DNA of 64,000 nt. It comes from Iris pallida. Its lineage: Eukaryota; Streptophyta; Magnoliopsida; Asparagales; Iridaceae. The stretch's first letter is position 1. Each line of letters opens with the position of its first letter. Where the stretch lies: NCBI GenBank assembly GCA_029216955.1, contig JANAVB010016199.1:9609960-9673959 (forward strand), given 5' to 3'. The position numbers were made by a program, and so were the translations under genes. Below, one piece after another: positions 22,128 to 35,041 of this stretch. Below the pieces are notes generated by a model. The model saw only the letters and a program-made list of their open reading frames with translations, was not told the DNA's origin and searched no databases.

Positions 22128-25030
22128 TGTCACGCCCCAGAACCAGAATACTGGAGAGCAGGGGAATGACTCAGCCAGCTACGTATTACGGGTAGATGAC
22201 CGTATAATACGATCAATGCTGTCTAACCAGACGAGGGGGTGCATACTACATAAAGGTCTTACTATGGTCATTTCACATCTATTGTCTCAATCATTCAAGC
22301 AAGAAACAGTAATAGAGAACATGTAAGATAAAGCAGTGAGGCGTCCCAAATGCTCAGTCAAAATGTTCTTGAGATCTGGCTTTACAAAACATAGCCAGAT
22401 GGTATAGCAAGTATACACAATTGTTATCAGCTGCAGTCTGACTTAATTATAATTATGTAAAAGTAAGTACAAGACAATCCGACTAACATGTCGATGCCAA
22501 ACGGCTAAGTATAAAGGTAAATAACAAAACGAGCGGTGAAGTAAGGAACCCACTCGAGTCCTCCTGCGATCATTCTCCTAGTGTTGACCATTTTGGAGGT
22601 AGAAGTAAGCTGGATCCTCGGGAACCGGCTCTAAATCTGGCCATGCAAAACCAGAGAGGTTAGACCTCTAATAGCAAGTACCACAAGAAAGGACGATAAG
22701 AAGGACATAAACCAGTAAGTAAAAAAATATAATAATAGATCTCTGCTTGCTACTAGGGTTCACATCACATCACGATACTTCGAACCAACTTCCCAACCAA
22801 ACAAGGACAGAAGTTGGCCCGTCATGTCCTGACATTCTGATCATCCCAGTTAGGTAATGGAGTAGTACAGTACACAAACAAATCATCTTGAACGGCCAAT
22901 CAACTCCTACGGCTTGCTATTGTGAGTCCCAAGTTATCCTGGGATTATGCAATTAGGGATTCCGTAGTTCTTACTATGTGCAAGCAAGGCTAGTCTATCC
23001 AGTCAATCATGTGCGCCATGCATGAATTAGACGAGTCCTAGCAGGACGCCCGTCAATATACAATATACAATAATAATAAAAGCAGATACTGTTCCCTGCC
23101 CGTGTGGCAGATTTACAGTATCTGTGGAAACCAGCCGGCCCGTCGGGTACTACTCGTTCCAAGGGGGCTGCCATGTAAGAACTCGGGAATCCATTCTCTC
23201 CATGCAATCATTATTTTATTTAACTTAATAGTCCCTACGTTGAGTGAAATCCCATGCCGTGGATCATGGTCATTCAAATGAGTACTTTCGTACGGGGTAC
23301 GATATGCGCAACTCTACAACGATACCAGTGCGGCTAGGTTGCAGGTCTTACATAGCATAATACAACAATCAAATCTAACCACGGTAATCATGCCTTGACC
23401 ATAAAGTACACATGCTTCTTTTGTAGAAAAATAAATAAATAAATAAATAAATAGATTGAAGCCTGCATGTGCATGTATGTCAATATTCGGGATTAGCCAG
23501 TCGATTACAATAGTTCATAACATGAACGTGTCTCATTCATTCATTTCAATAAGATGACTAGCCAGTCTCTTAGTTCCAACTAGGAACGCATGATCAATTT
23601 AGTCAAGATAACCATCGTTATAAATGGGGACAAGGCATGAAAGTCAATTAGCATTAAATAGGGTCGAGTCTATAACTTTCGAGGTCAAGTTCCAGTCTCA
23701 CTGGATATCCATATACCAATCCAGACACTTGGCACTAATACACAACCATAGGTATTAAAATATTAACATGCTAAGATTTTCGGGTTCATACAAAAAGGCG
23801 TAAGGATATAATAGGGAATTATCATGCCAACATTAAATAAATAAAATATAGAACAAATAAAACTCCCAAGTCAGGAAGTCATGCTAACAAGTCTAAGCTA
23901 AGTCCAAAAGTCACGCAAGAATCGTATGCGTGAAAAGTGAAGCGTGACAAGTGATTCACGTACGCACGCTCAGCGTGAGGGTGAAAAAGTCACGCACGCC
24001 AAAAGTCACGCACGCAAGCTCAGGGACATGAGCGTGAAAAGTCACGCACTCAGTACAAAGACGGGAGCGTGACTCAAAATTCACGCAGACAACGCGAGCT
24101 TGACTGAAAATACACGCACACAAACGCGAGCGTGACTAAAAATACATGCACGCACAGAGTGGACGTAACTCAAAATTCATGCAGACACGCACAGAGTGAG
24201 CGTAACTCAAAAGTCACGCAGACAAGCACAGAGTGAGCGTAACTCAAAAGTCACGCAGACAATCGCAAGCGTGACTGAAAATACACGCACGCAAACGCGA
24301 GCGTGACTAAAAATACACGCACGCTCAGAGAACGTTAGCGTGACTAAAAATACACGCAAACACGTAAAGACGTGTGCGTGACTGGGCTGATGTTTCACGC
24401 GAGCACGTAAGAACGTGTGCGTACAACATCTCTCGAACTCGCCCTATGGAGCCTTTGTTCCAGTGCCAGAGAAAATATACGCCAAGTTGGTGGACTAAGA
24501 ACCCATGAACAGCCGAATACAAAACTTAGATCTATGAGAAACAAGCCAACGAAATCCAAAATACTAAGAACTAAACTCTCTTAGAATCACAAGGAGAAGC
24601 CAAATGAACCATAAAAACATGGTTCTCAAGTAGAAGCAAGTTTGCACTTGCCTTCTCCTGCTGCTGGTAGGTGGTGGAGAGTAATGAGAGGAAGAAGAAG
24701 AAGTAATGGTGAGAATGAAGTAATGAGGAGAGAGAAAGGGATGGAAGCTTTAAATAGGAAGGGGGGTGGTAGGTGGGAGTGTGGGCCGGGTTTAAGGGGA
24801 TCCAGCAAACCGAAATCCAATAAGACTAAAGCAGCAAATAAAATACAGGTAATAAAATTACAGAAATAAAATTTGCAAGAAATTAATTAACATAAAAATT
24901 TAAAGAGCAGATAATTAATTAACATGAAACTAACGGAATTTAAATACAGAATAATACATGATAAATACTAAATAAATACACATGAGTTGTACATATATAA
25001 AAATACGCATTCCGGGAACGGGGAGTGACA
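22128..25030 (-). mobile_element. B1 right LTR (5' LTR)
   Basis: The LTR is 2903 bases, with TGTCACGCCCC and GGGAGTGACA ends. It pairs with 14022-16927 with few differences (for example a three-base indel near the start and single-base changes). It would drive leftward transcription from the TATA-like box near 24750. It contains the second copy of the GTCACGC array and the hairpin at 24636-24651. The close LTR match and intact duplication make B1 the youngest complete element seen here. Confidence 0.96.
23930..24430 (+). repeat. GTCACGC/GCGTGAC minisatellite in B1 right LTR
   Basis: This is a second copy of the array at 15830-16330, with the same order of units and a few base changes. It predates or came with the insertion. 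Confidence 0.85.
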
Positions 25031-25035
25031 GACTG
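25031..25035. repeat. B1 target-site duplication, right
   Basis: GACTG directly follows the LTR end and matches 14017-14021. This fixes the ends of B1 at 14022 and 25030. Confidence 0.93.
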
Positions 25036-26522
25036 TAAGCCTCCTAGAAGTTTGTGGTATGCAAGGATTATCGATTGACTAGAATAATTTCCATTAGGAT
25101 GATAATTAGTGCCCCAGAGACTTCCACTTTCCATTTAGACCATTTTGTGTCCACGGTCGTGTCATTAATAATCGGAGCACGAGACCAGCTGTTACCCTCT
25201 AACAAATTTCATATGCAAGATCTAAACGAGTCTACCTTCGCCTAAGTATATCATGTCCCACTTAAATACGTTCCCTTGTACTCTATTTTTATGTACGACT
25301 TTCAAGGCAAAAGGACTAACTATAACCCTTACCATAATATCGGTATACTTTTCGACTTCTACTGGAGTCTCAATCTGACTCAATTTATCCGACCCAATAT
25401 ATGATTGTGGTCTACTCGAAGCACACTGCGCACATGTCACTAGTGTGCCATTCACTTGTGTCTTCTCGTGCTACTTAAACACAAAAGTCATGGAAGACAC
25501 ATTTTGAGCTTTAGAAACCTAGCTAACCAACCCGACTGGCAACTAGCTCAACCACTTGGGTTGAAGTCTATTCTAGGTTACCCTAGCCTAGTAGAAATAA
25601 TTTTATCATTGGAATATTGTCCAGTCAATATAGATTGAAATCCTAGGTTCATCAACCAGCGATTGATGTCCAATTAAGTAACTCATTAAAACCCAGTAAA
25701 GCCCATCCATTCATACCACCATATCTGGACTATGAACCCAAACTATTTGAGATAGGTTCCTATACCGATTATGTAGTCCCCACCTCTTAGAATGTGAGAT
25801 CATTCGTAACCCTTATCCCATCTACCTGGAAGTCGTGATACGATCTTGTATTACATTTTATCCCTTGCTCGTGTGTTTAAATAACCACGAAAAAGATCAC
25901 AACCTTGATTTCTCAAATTCTGTTCTATTATGGAACTGTTTAGATAAATTTCGAGAACGGGACTTATATAGTATACGGATTGCAGGCCACTCTAAGAAAC
26001 GAAGGGTTCTTCGATTTAGCGAGTGACTGGACTAGAATAGCCCCTCTAGTAATTAAGTCAATGGTTCATAGATTTTCTTTCTGTCCGCATTATTGGATAT
26101 TCTCTACCGCACTTGAAATTTCATATTTACTCTCGATTGTTCGTCCCTATCTGTCCTTCCTATTATAGAGTGACGAATGACCATGCTTATTAGAATTTAC
26201 CAATATTTCTTAGCTACTTGAGTAAATTCGTTGCTTGTTAGATTTTGGGTTATTTGATAGATAGGAGAGGATTATAGAGGCCAAAAGCAGTAGATATCTA
26301 TTTTAGCAAGTAGTTGCGAGCTTATAAAGTTTTAGTGACATAGCTTTGAGGGAATAGTGTGTCCAAAGGTGGGTAGAAGCCCTCGAAGTTTCGTGGTTAC
26401 AAAATGGCTAAAGAAGGTTATAAAATATTTTGAGGAATTAAATTCAGGAGATTAAGGTAATGGTAGACTTGAATTTTAAGGAATAGTTATGAATTAGAAT
26501 TTCGAGGACGAAATTATTTTTA
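25036..26522 (+). mobile_element. D internal region, right part
   Basis: This continues the sequence broken at 14016. I see no gag, pol or host protein motif. Short open frames occur on both strands (25222-25455 minus, 25835-26168 plus) without recognisable domains. It ends in the 3' motif TTTCGAGGACGAAATTATTT, which in this family precedes the polypurine tract. Confidence 0.5.
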
Positions 26523-26535
26523 AGGTGGGTAGATT
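26523..26535 (+). promoter_or_regulatory. D polypurine tract
   Basis: AAGGTGGGTAGAT follows the GAGGACGAAATT motif and directly precedes TGTAGCTCCCC. It has the same arrangement as B1 and C1, but on the plus strand. This sets the direction of D. Confidence 0.75.
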
Positions 26536-27285
26536 TGTAGCTCCCCTCCCCGAAGTTTTGAAATATTTTTATTATTTAATTGATTGGAATGGTGATTATT
26601 AGATTTTATAAATAATTATTTAGTTAATTATTATGGTAGATGATTTTTTAACCATGATTAAATTTGGAGTACAAGGTGACTAGAAATCGTGGCACGGATA
26701 GTGCGATGACGTACTTTGGCTTGAGTATTAGCCCTGGTAGGGAAGGCCGAGCCATAGTGATGTCCTAACTAGGAAGACCAGGCCAAGTTGCGAGTTAACA
26801 CTTACCGAGGATTTATTTATTTATTATTTATATTATTGGGTTTAGGGAACCCTGCTGTATCGAACTAGTCCAGACTGGACCCGAACTGAGCCTAAGCCCA
26901 TGTAGGTCATGCGGCACGCCCAATGACATTCGTGTTGATGGAGTTTGGAGTGAGGGTGTTGTATTTCTTTTTTAATAATTTAATGAATATTTTCTAGTAT
27001 TCGTAATTAAATATTATATTTATCATTATTAATTGATATTCAATGGTATTGTATAAAATAGGTCCTTGTACAATTTTGGGATTATTAGACTGTGCATAGT
27101 GGTGTATACATCATTGTCGGGTTATTAAATTATGTTATTTTTATTATTATTCTTTATCAATATTATGGAGGTTATTATATAATATTGTTATATTATTATT
27201 GGTTATATTATTTCTTGTCAAATGAATATTATATATAGTCATAATTATCTAAATAGTCCCTACACTAGGAATAGAAGCTAGAGGA

Positions 27286-27873
<588 letters not shown>

Positions 27874-28017
27874 TTTCATAATTTATTAATGTATATTTAT
27901 ATAGATATGCATATAATATATGTATGTATGTGGGTTCTTCATTTCTCTAGATTGCTTAGAGTAATTAGATGTTACTATACACGATTTCATTTGAGATAAC
28001 AATGACAATCACACCAT

Positions 28018-28323
28018 TATCCTTTTAGTGAAGTTGTTGGTCAAGAGTAACATTCATTTGCTTATATTCACCTCTATTGTTGCAGTGGATGACTTGAGAA
28101 CAACCAATTTACAGCTCAACAGTGAGCCTCTCCAAAAACCGAGCAAATCCAAACTAAATAACCCAGCCCCTATCCTTTTAGTGAAGTTGTTGGTCAAGAG
28201 TAACATTCACTTGCTTATATTCACCTCTGTTGTTGCAGTGGATGACTTGAGAACAACCAATTTACAGCTCAACAGTGAGCCTCTCCAAAAACCGAGCAAA
28301 TCCAAACTAAATAACCCAGCCCC
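28018..28323 (+). repeat. 153-base tandem duplication in D LTR
   Basis: Two adjacent copies (28018-28170, 28171-28323), both starting TATCCTTTTAGTGAAG, differ at only a few bases. They form a short open frame with a repeated peptide, which I do not regard as a gene. Confidence 0.95.
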
Positions 28324-28461
28324 TAACATACGAACCCGACCCAATAAACTACTCAACCCAACAGCCTAGGCTCAGCTCGGCCATGCAAACCGTATGGACC
28401 CACAGGGATTTTCCCCAGCAGCAGTTCAATGAGAATTCGACCCAGGGCTTTCAGCCGCGGG

Positions 28462-28480
28462 ATATATGTATATATATATA
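28462..28480 (+). promoter_or_regulatory. TATA run in D right LTR
   Basis: ATATATGTATATATATATAG is followed by GAGATGACC and a leader containing AACCCTAACACCC. It is placed as a core promoter for D would be. Confidence 0.5.
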
Positions 28481-29837
28481 GAGATGACCTTGAGAGGAGT
28501 TCGATAGAGAACAGCAAAACCCTAACACCCACGTCTCCCTAGTCTTATGGGCGGCCACCTCGACGCCGGAGCGCCGCCGGGGGACCGCTGGACGGCGGCC
28601 AAGGAGGCCATGCGCGCACATGCGCAGGCGTGCATCAGTGATGACGGCAGCCGCGGAGGTAAACTTCGACCCCGTATTTCTCACCGTATATTTAACCGAT
28701 TGTCGACCCGTAAATTAGCTTGGAAAGCCAACATGACCGCCTCGAAACCCCAGCAATTAGATTTTGTATAGGATGCACGACCAGTCCATGAGATCGACCC
28801 GAAGTTGGTCGAAAACCTGTAAAAATAGAACACTAGTGCAGTCCAACCCTCCATGTTTGAAGATCGATTTTGATCGATCTAATGCCATATTAGAAAAACT
28901 ATTTGAAGGCAATTTTAGACAACATATAGGGCTTCATAATACTTTTTTGTGGATTCGGAAATCATCGACTACGCGTCGAGAAATCGAATCCCAAAGTTTC
29001 CCAAAAACATGTTTTAAAAACTAGAAATTTGTCCGATACGACGTGCGTCCCACCAATTCGGGCGACGTGATTGTGAACCGAAAGCATCAAAAGCTGCGTA
29101 TCGGCTTCGTGGACGTGTGGGATTTGACGGAATTCAAATTGGTCGCGTGTGCGCGACGAATTTTATGCGTATCCGTCGAAATTCACCGTATCGGCCTCTG
29201 TGCAAATTTTCTAATTACTTTGTGCACGTTTGTCAAATCGAGACGAAACTTGCGCCAACAGGACCGTATCATTTTTCTGGTCCTGTATGCCAAGTTTGGT
29301 CTGATTCTGAGACAGTTGATTGGATCGTCGTTTTGCGGGCCCCACGGTCCAACTCAACGGGCGATTTCGTGCATTGCCCACCGGAATCCAACTCTGGACA
29401 TACGGTTGGGTTCGTATCAAAAAACTGGATCCGTAGACATGTAGTTTGACGACTTTAGAGACCGTTGACTCTGGCACGCTTTTCGGTACAAAGCGGGTCA
29501 ACGGCGGACACCATTTTGACCCAAAATTTCTGTTTTGCCCCTGTGTCCAGAATTGGACTTAAGGACAGGTAATCCTAGCTAATTTGACTATTCTGAGAAT
29601 ATTGGTAATGTTTATTTTAGCTTCCGGGGACTGTTGTATGGGTTTTGACTATTGGGGCACATTGAGTGGTTCAGATTGTCGATTTCACCAGCAGAGGACC
29701 ACAGGCGAGTACAGTTTATTGTTTGTTTTTAGTATTGATCTTTACTATACATCACTGTTTAGTCGATAGATATGTGGTTTCAGTTTTATGTTGATTTTTG
29801 TTCATTGTTGTGTCGGGAGGTGAAGTACCAACGATGT

Positions 29838-30115
29838 GTGATCTGACCTTAGACCGTGTAGACCGTATAGACCGTAATTTATTCTTGCATTAGACCGTGT
29901 AGACCGTGATTTATTCTTGCTTTATACAGTGTAGACAGTATTTCTTTATTACTTTATAAATGTAGACCGTGTAACATCATACAGTGTAGATCGTGATTAA
30001 TATTTTGTAGACAGTGTTCTTTATTGCAATATTTTCTGTAGACCGTGTAACTGTAGACCATGTAACTGTAGACCGTGTAACTTTAGACCGTGTAGACCGT
30101 GTCGTGTAATTGTTC
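29838..30115 (+). repeat. GTAGACCGTGTA minisatellite in D LTR
   Basis: The core TAGACCGTGTA recurs about 15 times with variants (ACAGTGTAGACAGT, GTAGACCGTGATTTATTC). It is tight at 30050-30115 and looser to the left. Confidence 0.85.
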
Positions 30116-30626
30116 CGAGACCGATCACATATCAAGGTACTTCAGTCGGTCAGTTGGTGAGTATTTTATTGTATTTCATTTTCTGTTCTTATTATTCAGT
30201 TTTATTGTCTTTCTTTATTGTATTTTATGAATCATATGTCTAAAGGCTAACCTCTGTGATATAGTCATTTTCATATATTGGAACTACATTCAGTGAATTG
30301 TACTCGTTCCATTCCTGACTGAAAACCATATTTTTTAGGTTAGCCGTGGATTCACTTAGCATGGGAGATACGGGGGTACTTGCAGACAAAAGCCTAGAGA
30401 CTAGCTAGATAGTGGATTTGTAGCCATTCAAATATTTGTACAAGTTTATATTTTTCAGCAAATGTAAAACTTGTGAAGCTTGTAAGTTAAATTAATTATG
30501 TGATTGAGCATTATTTGTGATTCTGATCTTCATGGCCGTGACATCGTTCTACCGTCGACACTGCGGCGTAGGCTGGCTTGGACACGTCTCGTATCCGTTT
30601 AAAAAAAATAGGTGCGGGTCGTGACA

Positions 30627-32228
30627 AAGATTATCTATCTTATGACTCCATTTCTCTTTCTTATCGCACCTTCCTTAACAAAATTGTTACCGAACCAACC
30701 AATTTTCATGAAGTCAATACTCATCAAGTGTGGCAAAAAGCAATGGAAGAATAACTTCAAGCTCTTGCTGATAACAAAACAAGGGAAATAGTAAAATTGC
30801 CTTATGGAAAAAAACATGTTGGTTGCAAATGGGTATATAAGTTTAAATACAACAGCGATGGATCAGTAGAAAGGCATAAAGCTAGGTTGGTGGCTAAGGG
30901 ATTTACACAAACTTATGAAATAGACTATAAGGAGACCTTTGCACCTGTTGTAAAAATGAGCACTATTCGAGTTTTATTATCAGTAGCTATAAATTGTGAA
31001 TGGAAATTATATCAAATGGATATTAAAAATGCATTTTTACATGGTGATTTAGTAGAAGAAGTTTACATGAAGTTGCCTCTACGACACCCACGTGAAGCCC
31101 AACCAGGGATGGCCTGTAAACTAGAAAAGGCCTTGTATGGCCTAAAACAATCACCAAGGGCATGGTATGCTAAGCTCAGTTCAGCTCTTGTAACGAATGG
31201 TTTCAAAATAAGTATCAATGATTCCTCATTATTTGTTAAAAAGAATGAGAGTCGTGTAATAGCTGTACTTGTATATGTTGATGATCTTATCATTACAGGG
31301 AACAATGAAGAAGAGATCAAGGAAGTCAAATCTCATTTGCAGTAACGATTCGCTGTGAAGGACTTGGGAAGTCTAAAATATTTTCTAGGTATGGAGATTG
31401 CTTACTCACGTAAAGGTTTATTTCTTAACCAACGTAAGTACTGCTTGGATTTGCTAAAGGAAACTAAAAAACTTGGGATAAAGCAGTTCCAACTCCTGTA
31501 GATACCTCTATTAAATTAAGTTCTGAAGGTACACCTTTACAGGATATTAGGCAGTTCCAATGTCTACTAGGGAGACTAATTTATCTTACTATTACTAGAC
31601 CTGATATCTCTTATGTTGTAAGTTTTATTAGTCGTTTTATGCATAAACCATGTGACAAACATCTGCAGGCAGCTAATAGAGTTCTCCATTACTTAAAGGG
31701 GTCTCCAGGTCGTGGCATTTGGATTGAAAAAAATGGACATATCGATGTTAAAGGATACACAGATGCAGACTGGGCTGGTAGTCAGACGGACAGACGCTTT
31801 ACCAATGAATTTTGTACCTTTGTTGGTGGAAATCTGGTAACGTAGAAAAGTAAAAAAATAATATGTGGTTGCACGCTCTAGTACAGAAGCTGAGTATCGA
31901 TCGATGGCCTTCACATCAAGTGAATTGGTTTGGCTTCATGCTCTATTATGTGATTTGGGATTTAAACCCTCTTTACCCATGAAGATGTACTGTGATAACC
32001 AATCGGCCATTCACATTGCATCTAATCATGTGTTCCATGAAAGGACCAAACATATAGAGGTTGATTGCCACTTTGTGCGTGAGAAGGAGGAAGATAATAC
32101 TATTTGCACACCCTACACAAGAAGCAAAGATCAGTTAGCCGATATCTTTACCAAAGGTTTGACAACAGATCGGTTTCAAGATATTTTGACCAAGTTGGGA
32201 TCAATTGACATTTTCGCACCAACTTGAG
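30627..32228 (+). pseudogene. E: Ty1/copia pol, 3' half (reverse transcriptase and RNase H)
   Basis: The fragment starts inside pol at the segment DYLSYDSISLSYRTF, directly after D's LTR. It then has HVGCKWVYKFKYNSDGSVER, RLVAKGFTQT, FAPVVKMSTIR, QMDIKNAFLHGDL and the active-site block VLVYVDDLIITG. Further on come KDLGSLKYFLGM, RNase H with YTDADWAGSQTDRR, SSTEAEYRSM and YCDNQSAIHIASN, ending KDQLADIFTKGL. Breaks are TAA at 30752-30754, TAA at 31343-31345, a frameshift between about 31470 and 31500, a TAG at 31843-31845 and another shift near 31855. Gag, protease and integrase are absent. The left half is presumably beyond D, off the window. Confidence 0.95.
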
Positions 32229-32234
32229 GGAGAG
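32225..32234 (+). promoter_or_regulatory. E polypurine tract
   Basis: TGAGGGAGAG lies between the pol stop and TGTTGG, the usual arrangement at the 3' end of plant copia elements. Confidence 0.8.
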
Positions 32235-32532
32235 TGTTGGAGAAGAGGATAGAGTGCATATTATTGCAATTACTTTGTTACAACCTTCATCTTGTTACAA
32301 CAAATTTTTTATAACCTCCTTTTTGTTATAACTTACTTGGTTACAACTAAACAATAGTTTAGAAGCCAAACTTGCCTATATATTTAGGCTCTCTCTCCTT
32401 ATATTGCAAGAGTGATAACATTAATGAAAAGCTTTCCTCTTCTTCCGTGGAATTAAGCATTGCCGAACCACATAAGTTTTGTGTGTTCTAGTCTTACTTC
32501 CTTTATTTTAATTCTTCTTTCTTTAATATCCA
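32235..32532 (+). mobile_element. E 3' LTR (right end approximate)
   Basis: It begins TGTTGGAGAAGAGG after the polypurine tract. A TATA box (CTATATATTTAGG) at 32377-32384 is followed by CTCTCTCTCC. I place the end at CA near 32532 because the A/T-rich non-LTR sequence follows. No second LTR is in the window to fix it. Confidence 0.65.
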
Positions 32533-33752
32533 TTCATGCCATTGTCAAGTTCATCTAACTGTGTCATCCGAAACATCAATAATATCATTCAAACCATGAA
32601 CATTCCATATGTTAAACCCATAAAGACCACCCAATTTAATGATTCACTTTGATACACAATCATCGTTCGTCTAATTACAATATTTGAGTCAACGTCTATC
32701 GATCTTCAATATATCATTAAGTATTTGCATAACCAAGAAAATATTTATTCATAAAACTCATTTCTAATTTAGCTGATACTATCTTCCAAGCTCAATACAA
32801 ATTCAACTCATCCACAGTCAAGTTCAAATTAGCTATACACTAACTCAGGTCATCGAGCAATATAATTCTTAAATTCTTAGTCATTCTCATATTTTCCAAA
32901 AACAAAACTTCCAGTCATACCACCAAGTCTTCGCACTTAATTCAAAATGCAATCCCAATTGATTCAAGCCACAATTGAATACGATCCATAATTTATATCC
33001 CAATCAAGTCATCGAATTTGTAAATTCCAAACTCGTATCCAATATTATCTTAATCTACCAAAAATTCATTCTTTGATCAATCGGACCATTCCAATAAGAG
33101 ACATTCAAATCGAATCAATCAAGAAAAATCCTAAACTAAGATTTCATACTACCATGTCTACAACTGATAGACCTATCGACACCCATATAATCAAACCCAA
33201 AAAATATCACTAGGGCTACCCAATATACCATTCAGGGATCTAGGCCACTCTGCACTTAATTAATCTATCTTCTAATACTATGGATCAACATCCCTTCCGA
33301 AAAATCCTTACCACAACGATCCCTGATTATAAATATACTACCCATCTCCATGCCACTCAAGGCAATCACTGAAATCCAACTGAATCCATTCCACCGAATA
33401 ACTTAACTCATCCCATACCTGAAATCCAAGCACACTTCCTTCAAATACTTGCATCAAAAATTCCTCAAATCGAACTACAATATCTTTAATGATAGCATGC
33501 CACTCATCCAATTATCCTCATTCCTAACATTTGACTCACTGTCTATTTAATCCACATATTATGCCACATAACTTAAACCATCTGATGGCACTAATTAAAT
33601 TTATCCTGGTCAATAAAATTCCCACATAAGATTCATAACATATTTAGATTTATTGTATGGAACATCCATCAAAATATCGAGATAGTTTAAGACTTAGATC
33701 ACGAAAGCAACATCATAGCTGAAAAGAATAGATTGAGGGTCGAAGGAGCCAT
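32533..33752. other. Degraded sequence left of F primer site
   Basis: These 1.2 kb are AT-rich with no open frame or recognisable motif. From its place next to the F primer site it is probably decayed internal sequence of F (minus strand). This is an inference only. Confidence 0.35.
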
Positions 33753-33763
33753 GCTCTGATACA
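33753..33763 (-). promoter_or_regulatory. F primer-binding site (initiator tRNA-Met type)
   Basis: The plus strand reads GCTCTGATACA. The reverse complement matches the start of the common TGGTATCAGAGC primer site with one base lost. It lies four bases from TGTCATACCCC, the LTR end. Confidence 0.7.
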
Positions 33764-34080
33764 ATTATGTCATACCCCAATCATATAGGACCAAAATTTG
33801 CCATTGGATATAATTTCGTACAAGTCTAAATTGCACTTGTACAAGACAAAGCACCAAAATAACTAACAGAACAATCTAAGATACAACGTTATTGCAACAA
33901 AAACTAAACAGAAAAGTTGAATTGACATAAGTTATACAAAAATAAAAAAAAATTCATTGATAATTGCAGTGGAACTGTAATGGAAACCAACGAACAAATT
34001 GAATTACAATCACATTTTATCTCCCTTTCAATATAATGAACATGCCAGAAGGCTTACAGCTTAAGAACTATATGAACAAC

Positions 34081-34590
34081 GATGTTCCATATATTATGTC
34101 ATTTATATACAAAAGCTAACATCTCTAGCCATAATGCTTCAAGTTGCCAACCGAGCTCCAATGCCTCAGTATGTCCAACCAAACTCCACATCTGAGAAAA
34201 ATTGGTGGGAGATTAGTACATTGTCATGTATTGGTGAGTGGCCTCTGGTCAACACCACCAAACCACACGTTGAATTATTGAGTGCAAGAAATATTATATG
34301 GTGTTTAATCTTGCCTTAGGATCAGTTACATGAACGATGTTCCATACATTATGTTATTTATATACAAAAGCTAACATCTCTAGCCATAATGCTTCAAGTT
34401 GCCAACCGAGCTCCAATGCCTCAGTATGTCCAACCAAACTCCACATATGAGAAGAATTAGTGGAAGATCAGTACATTGTCGTGTATTGGTGAGTGGCCTC
34501 TGATCAACACCACCAAACCACACGTTGAATTATTGAGTGAAAGAAATATTATATGGTGTTTAATATTACCTTAGGATCAGTTACATGACA
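34081..34590. repeat. 255-base tandem duplication in F
   Basis: Two copies starting GATGTTCCATA (34081 and 34336) share long stretches including CTCCAATGCCTCAGTATG, with scattered substitutions. Confidence 0.9.
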
Positions 34591-35036
34591 TAGAACGCAT
34601 GTGTTCAAAGTATAAATGTGTCATACAACATAATTGATCTTACCTAATACTTATTGTCTTTTCCTGTTATCCTTTATAAAATATAAGTGTACCATGTACT
34701 CGTCCTTGCAAGCATCTAATAGTGTTCCAAGCATATCGACATTAGCATGCAACCTAACTATATGAAGGTCATTGGCACCACAAGCCATCCTGGACTACAG
34801 TTTGGTTAGACGATGATCCTTTTAGAGCGGGTAGCGAGCCCCATTAGAAGTTTTTGAATCACCCGTGCTAGTATGTCAACAAAGTTACCATATGTTCTTT
34901 TAGGCTGACACGACCCCAATGTCATGGAGATTCATTTGAGGAGCCAAAAACCTTGTGCACAAGTTGTCCATGACCATACAAATGGGTGAACAACTAACTC
35001 TACACATATGCACAATATAAATCTAAAATTAGTATA

Positions 35037-35041
35037 CAAAT
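35037..35041. repeat. G target-site duplication, left
   Basis: CAAAT precedes the LTR and recurs at 40088-40092 after it. Confidence 0.8.

Larger units (their letters stand above)
33768..35041 (-). mobile_element. F LTR remnant, left part
   Basis: It begins TGTCATACCCCAATC next to the Met-type primer site, so F reads on the minus strand and this is its 5' LTR. It includes a 255-base tandem duplication and is then broken by G at 35042. It continues at 40088. Confidence 0.6.

Noticed and set aside
28541..28771. GC-rich ORF after a TATA run, as a possible host gene start
   Set aside because: It lies inside the D LTR where the transcript leader is expected, is short, and has no recognisable domain.
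29043..29449. Two overlapping plus-strand ORFs of 133 and 110 codons
   Set aside because: Both lie in the D LTR downstream of its promoter, overlap in different frames and have no known motif. The part near 29456 recurs in the D left LTR as non-coding sequence.
30797..32227. Possible pararetrovirus or host reverse transcriptase
   Set aside because: Motifs and order (YVDD, KDLGSLKYFLGM, DADWAG, YCDNQSAIHIASN, then a polypurine tract and TGTTGG) are those of Ty1/copia pol.
33753..33763. A tRNA gene
   Set aside because: Only an 11-base match to a tRNA-Met 3' end is present, beside an LTR end. No tRNA arms are found. It is a primer-binding site.
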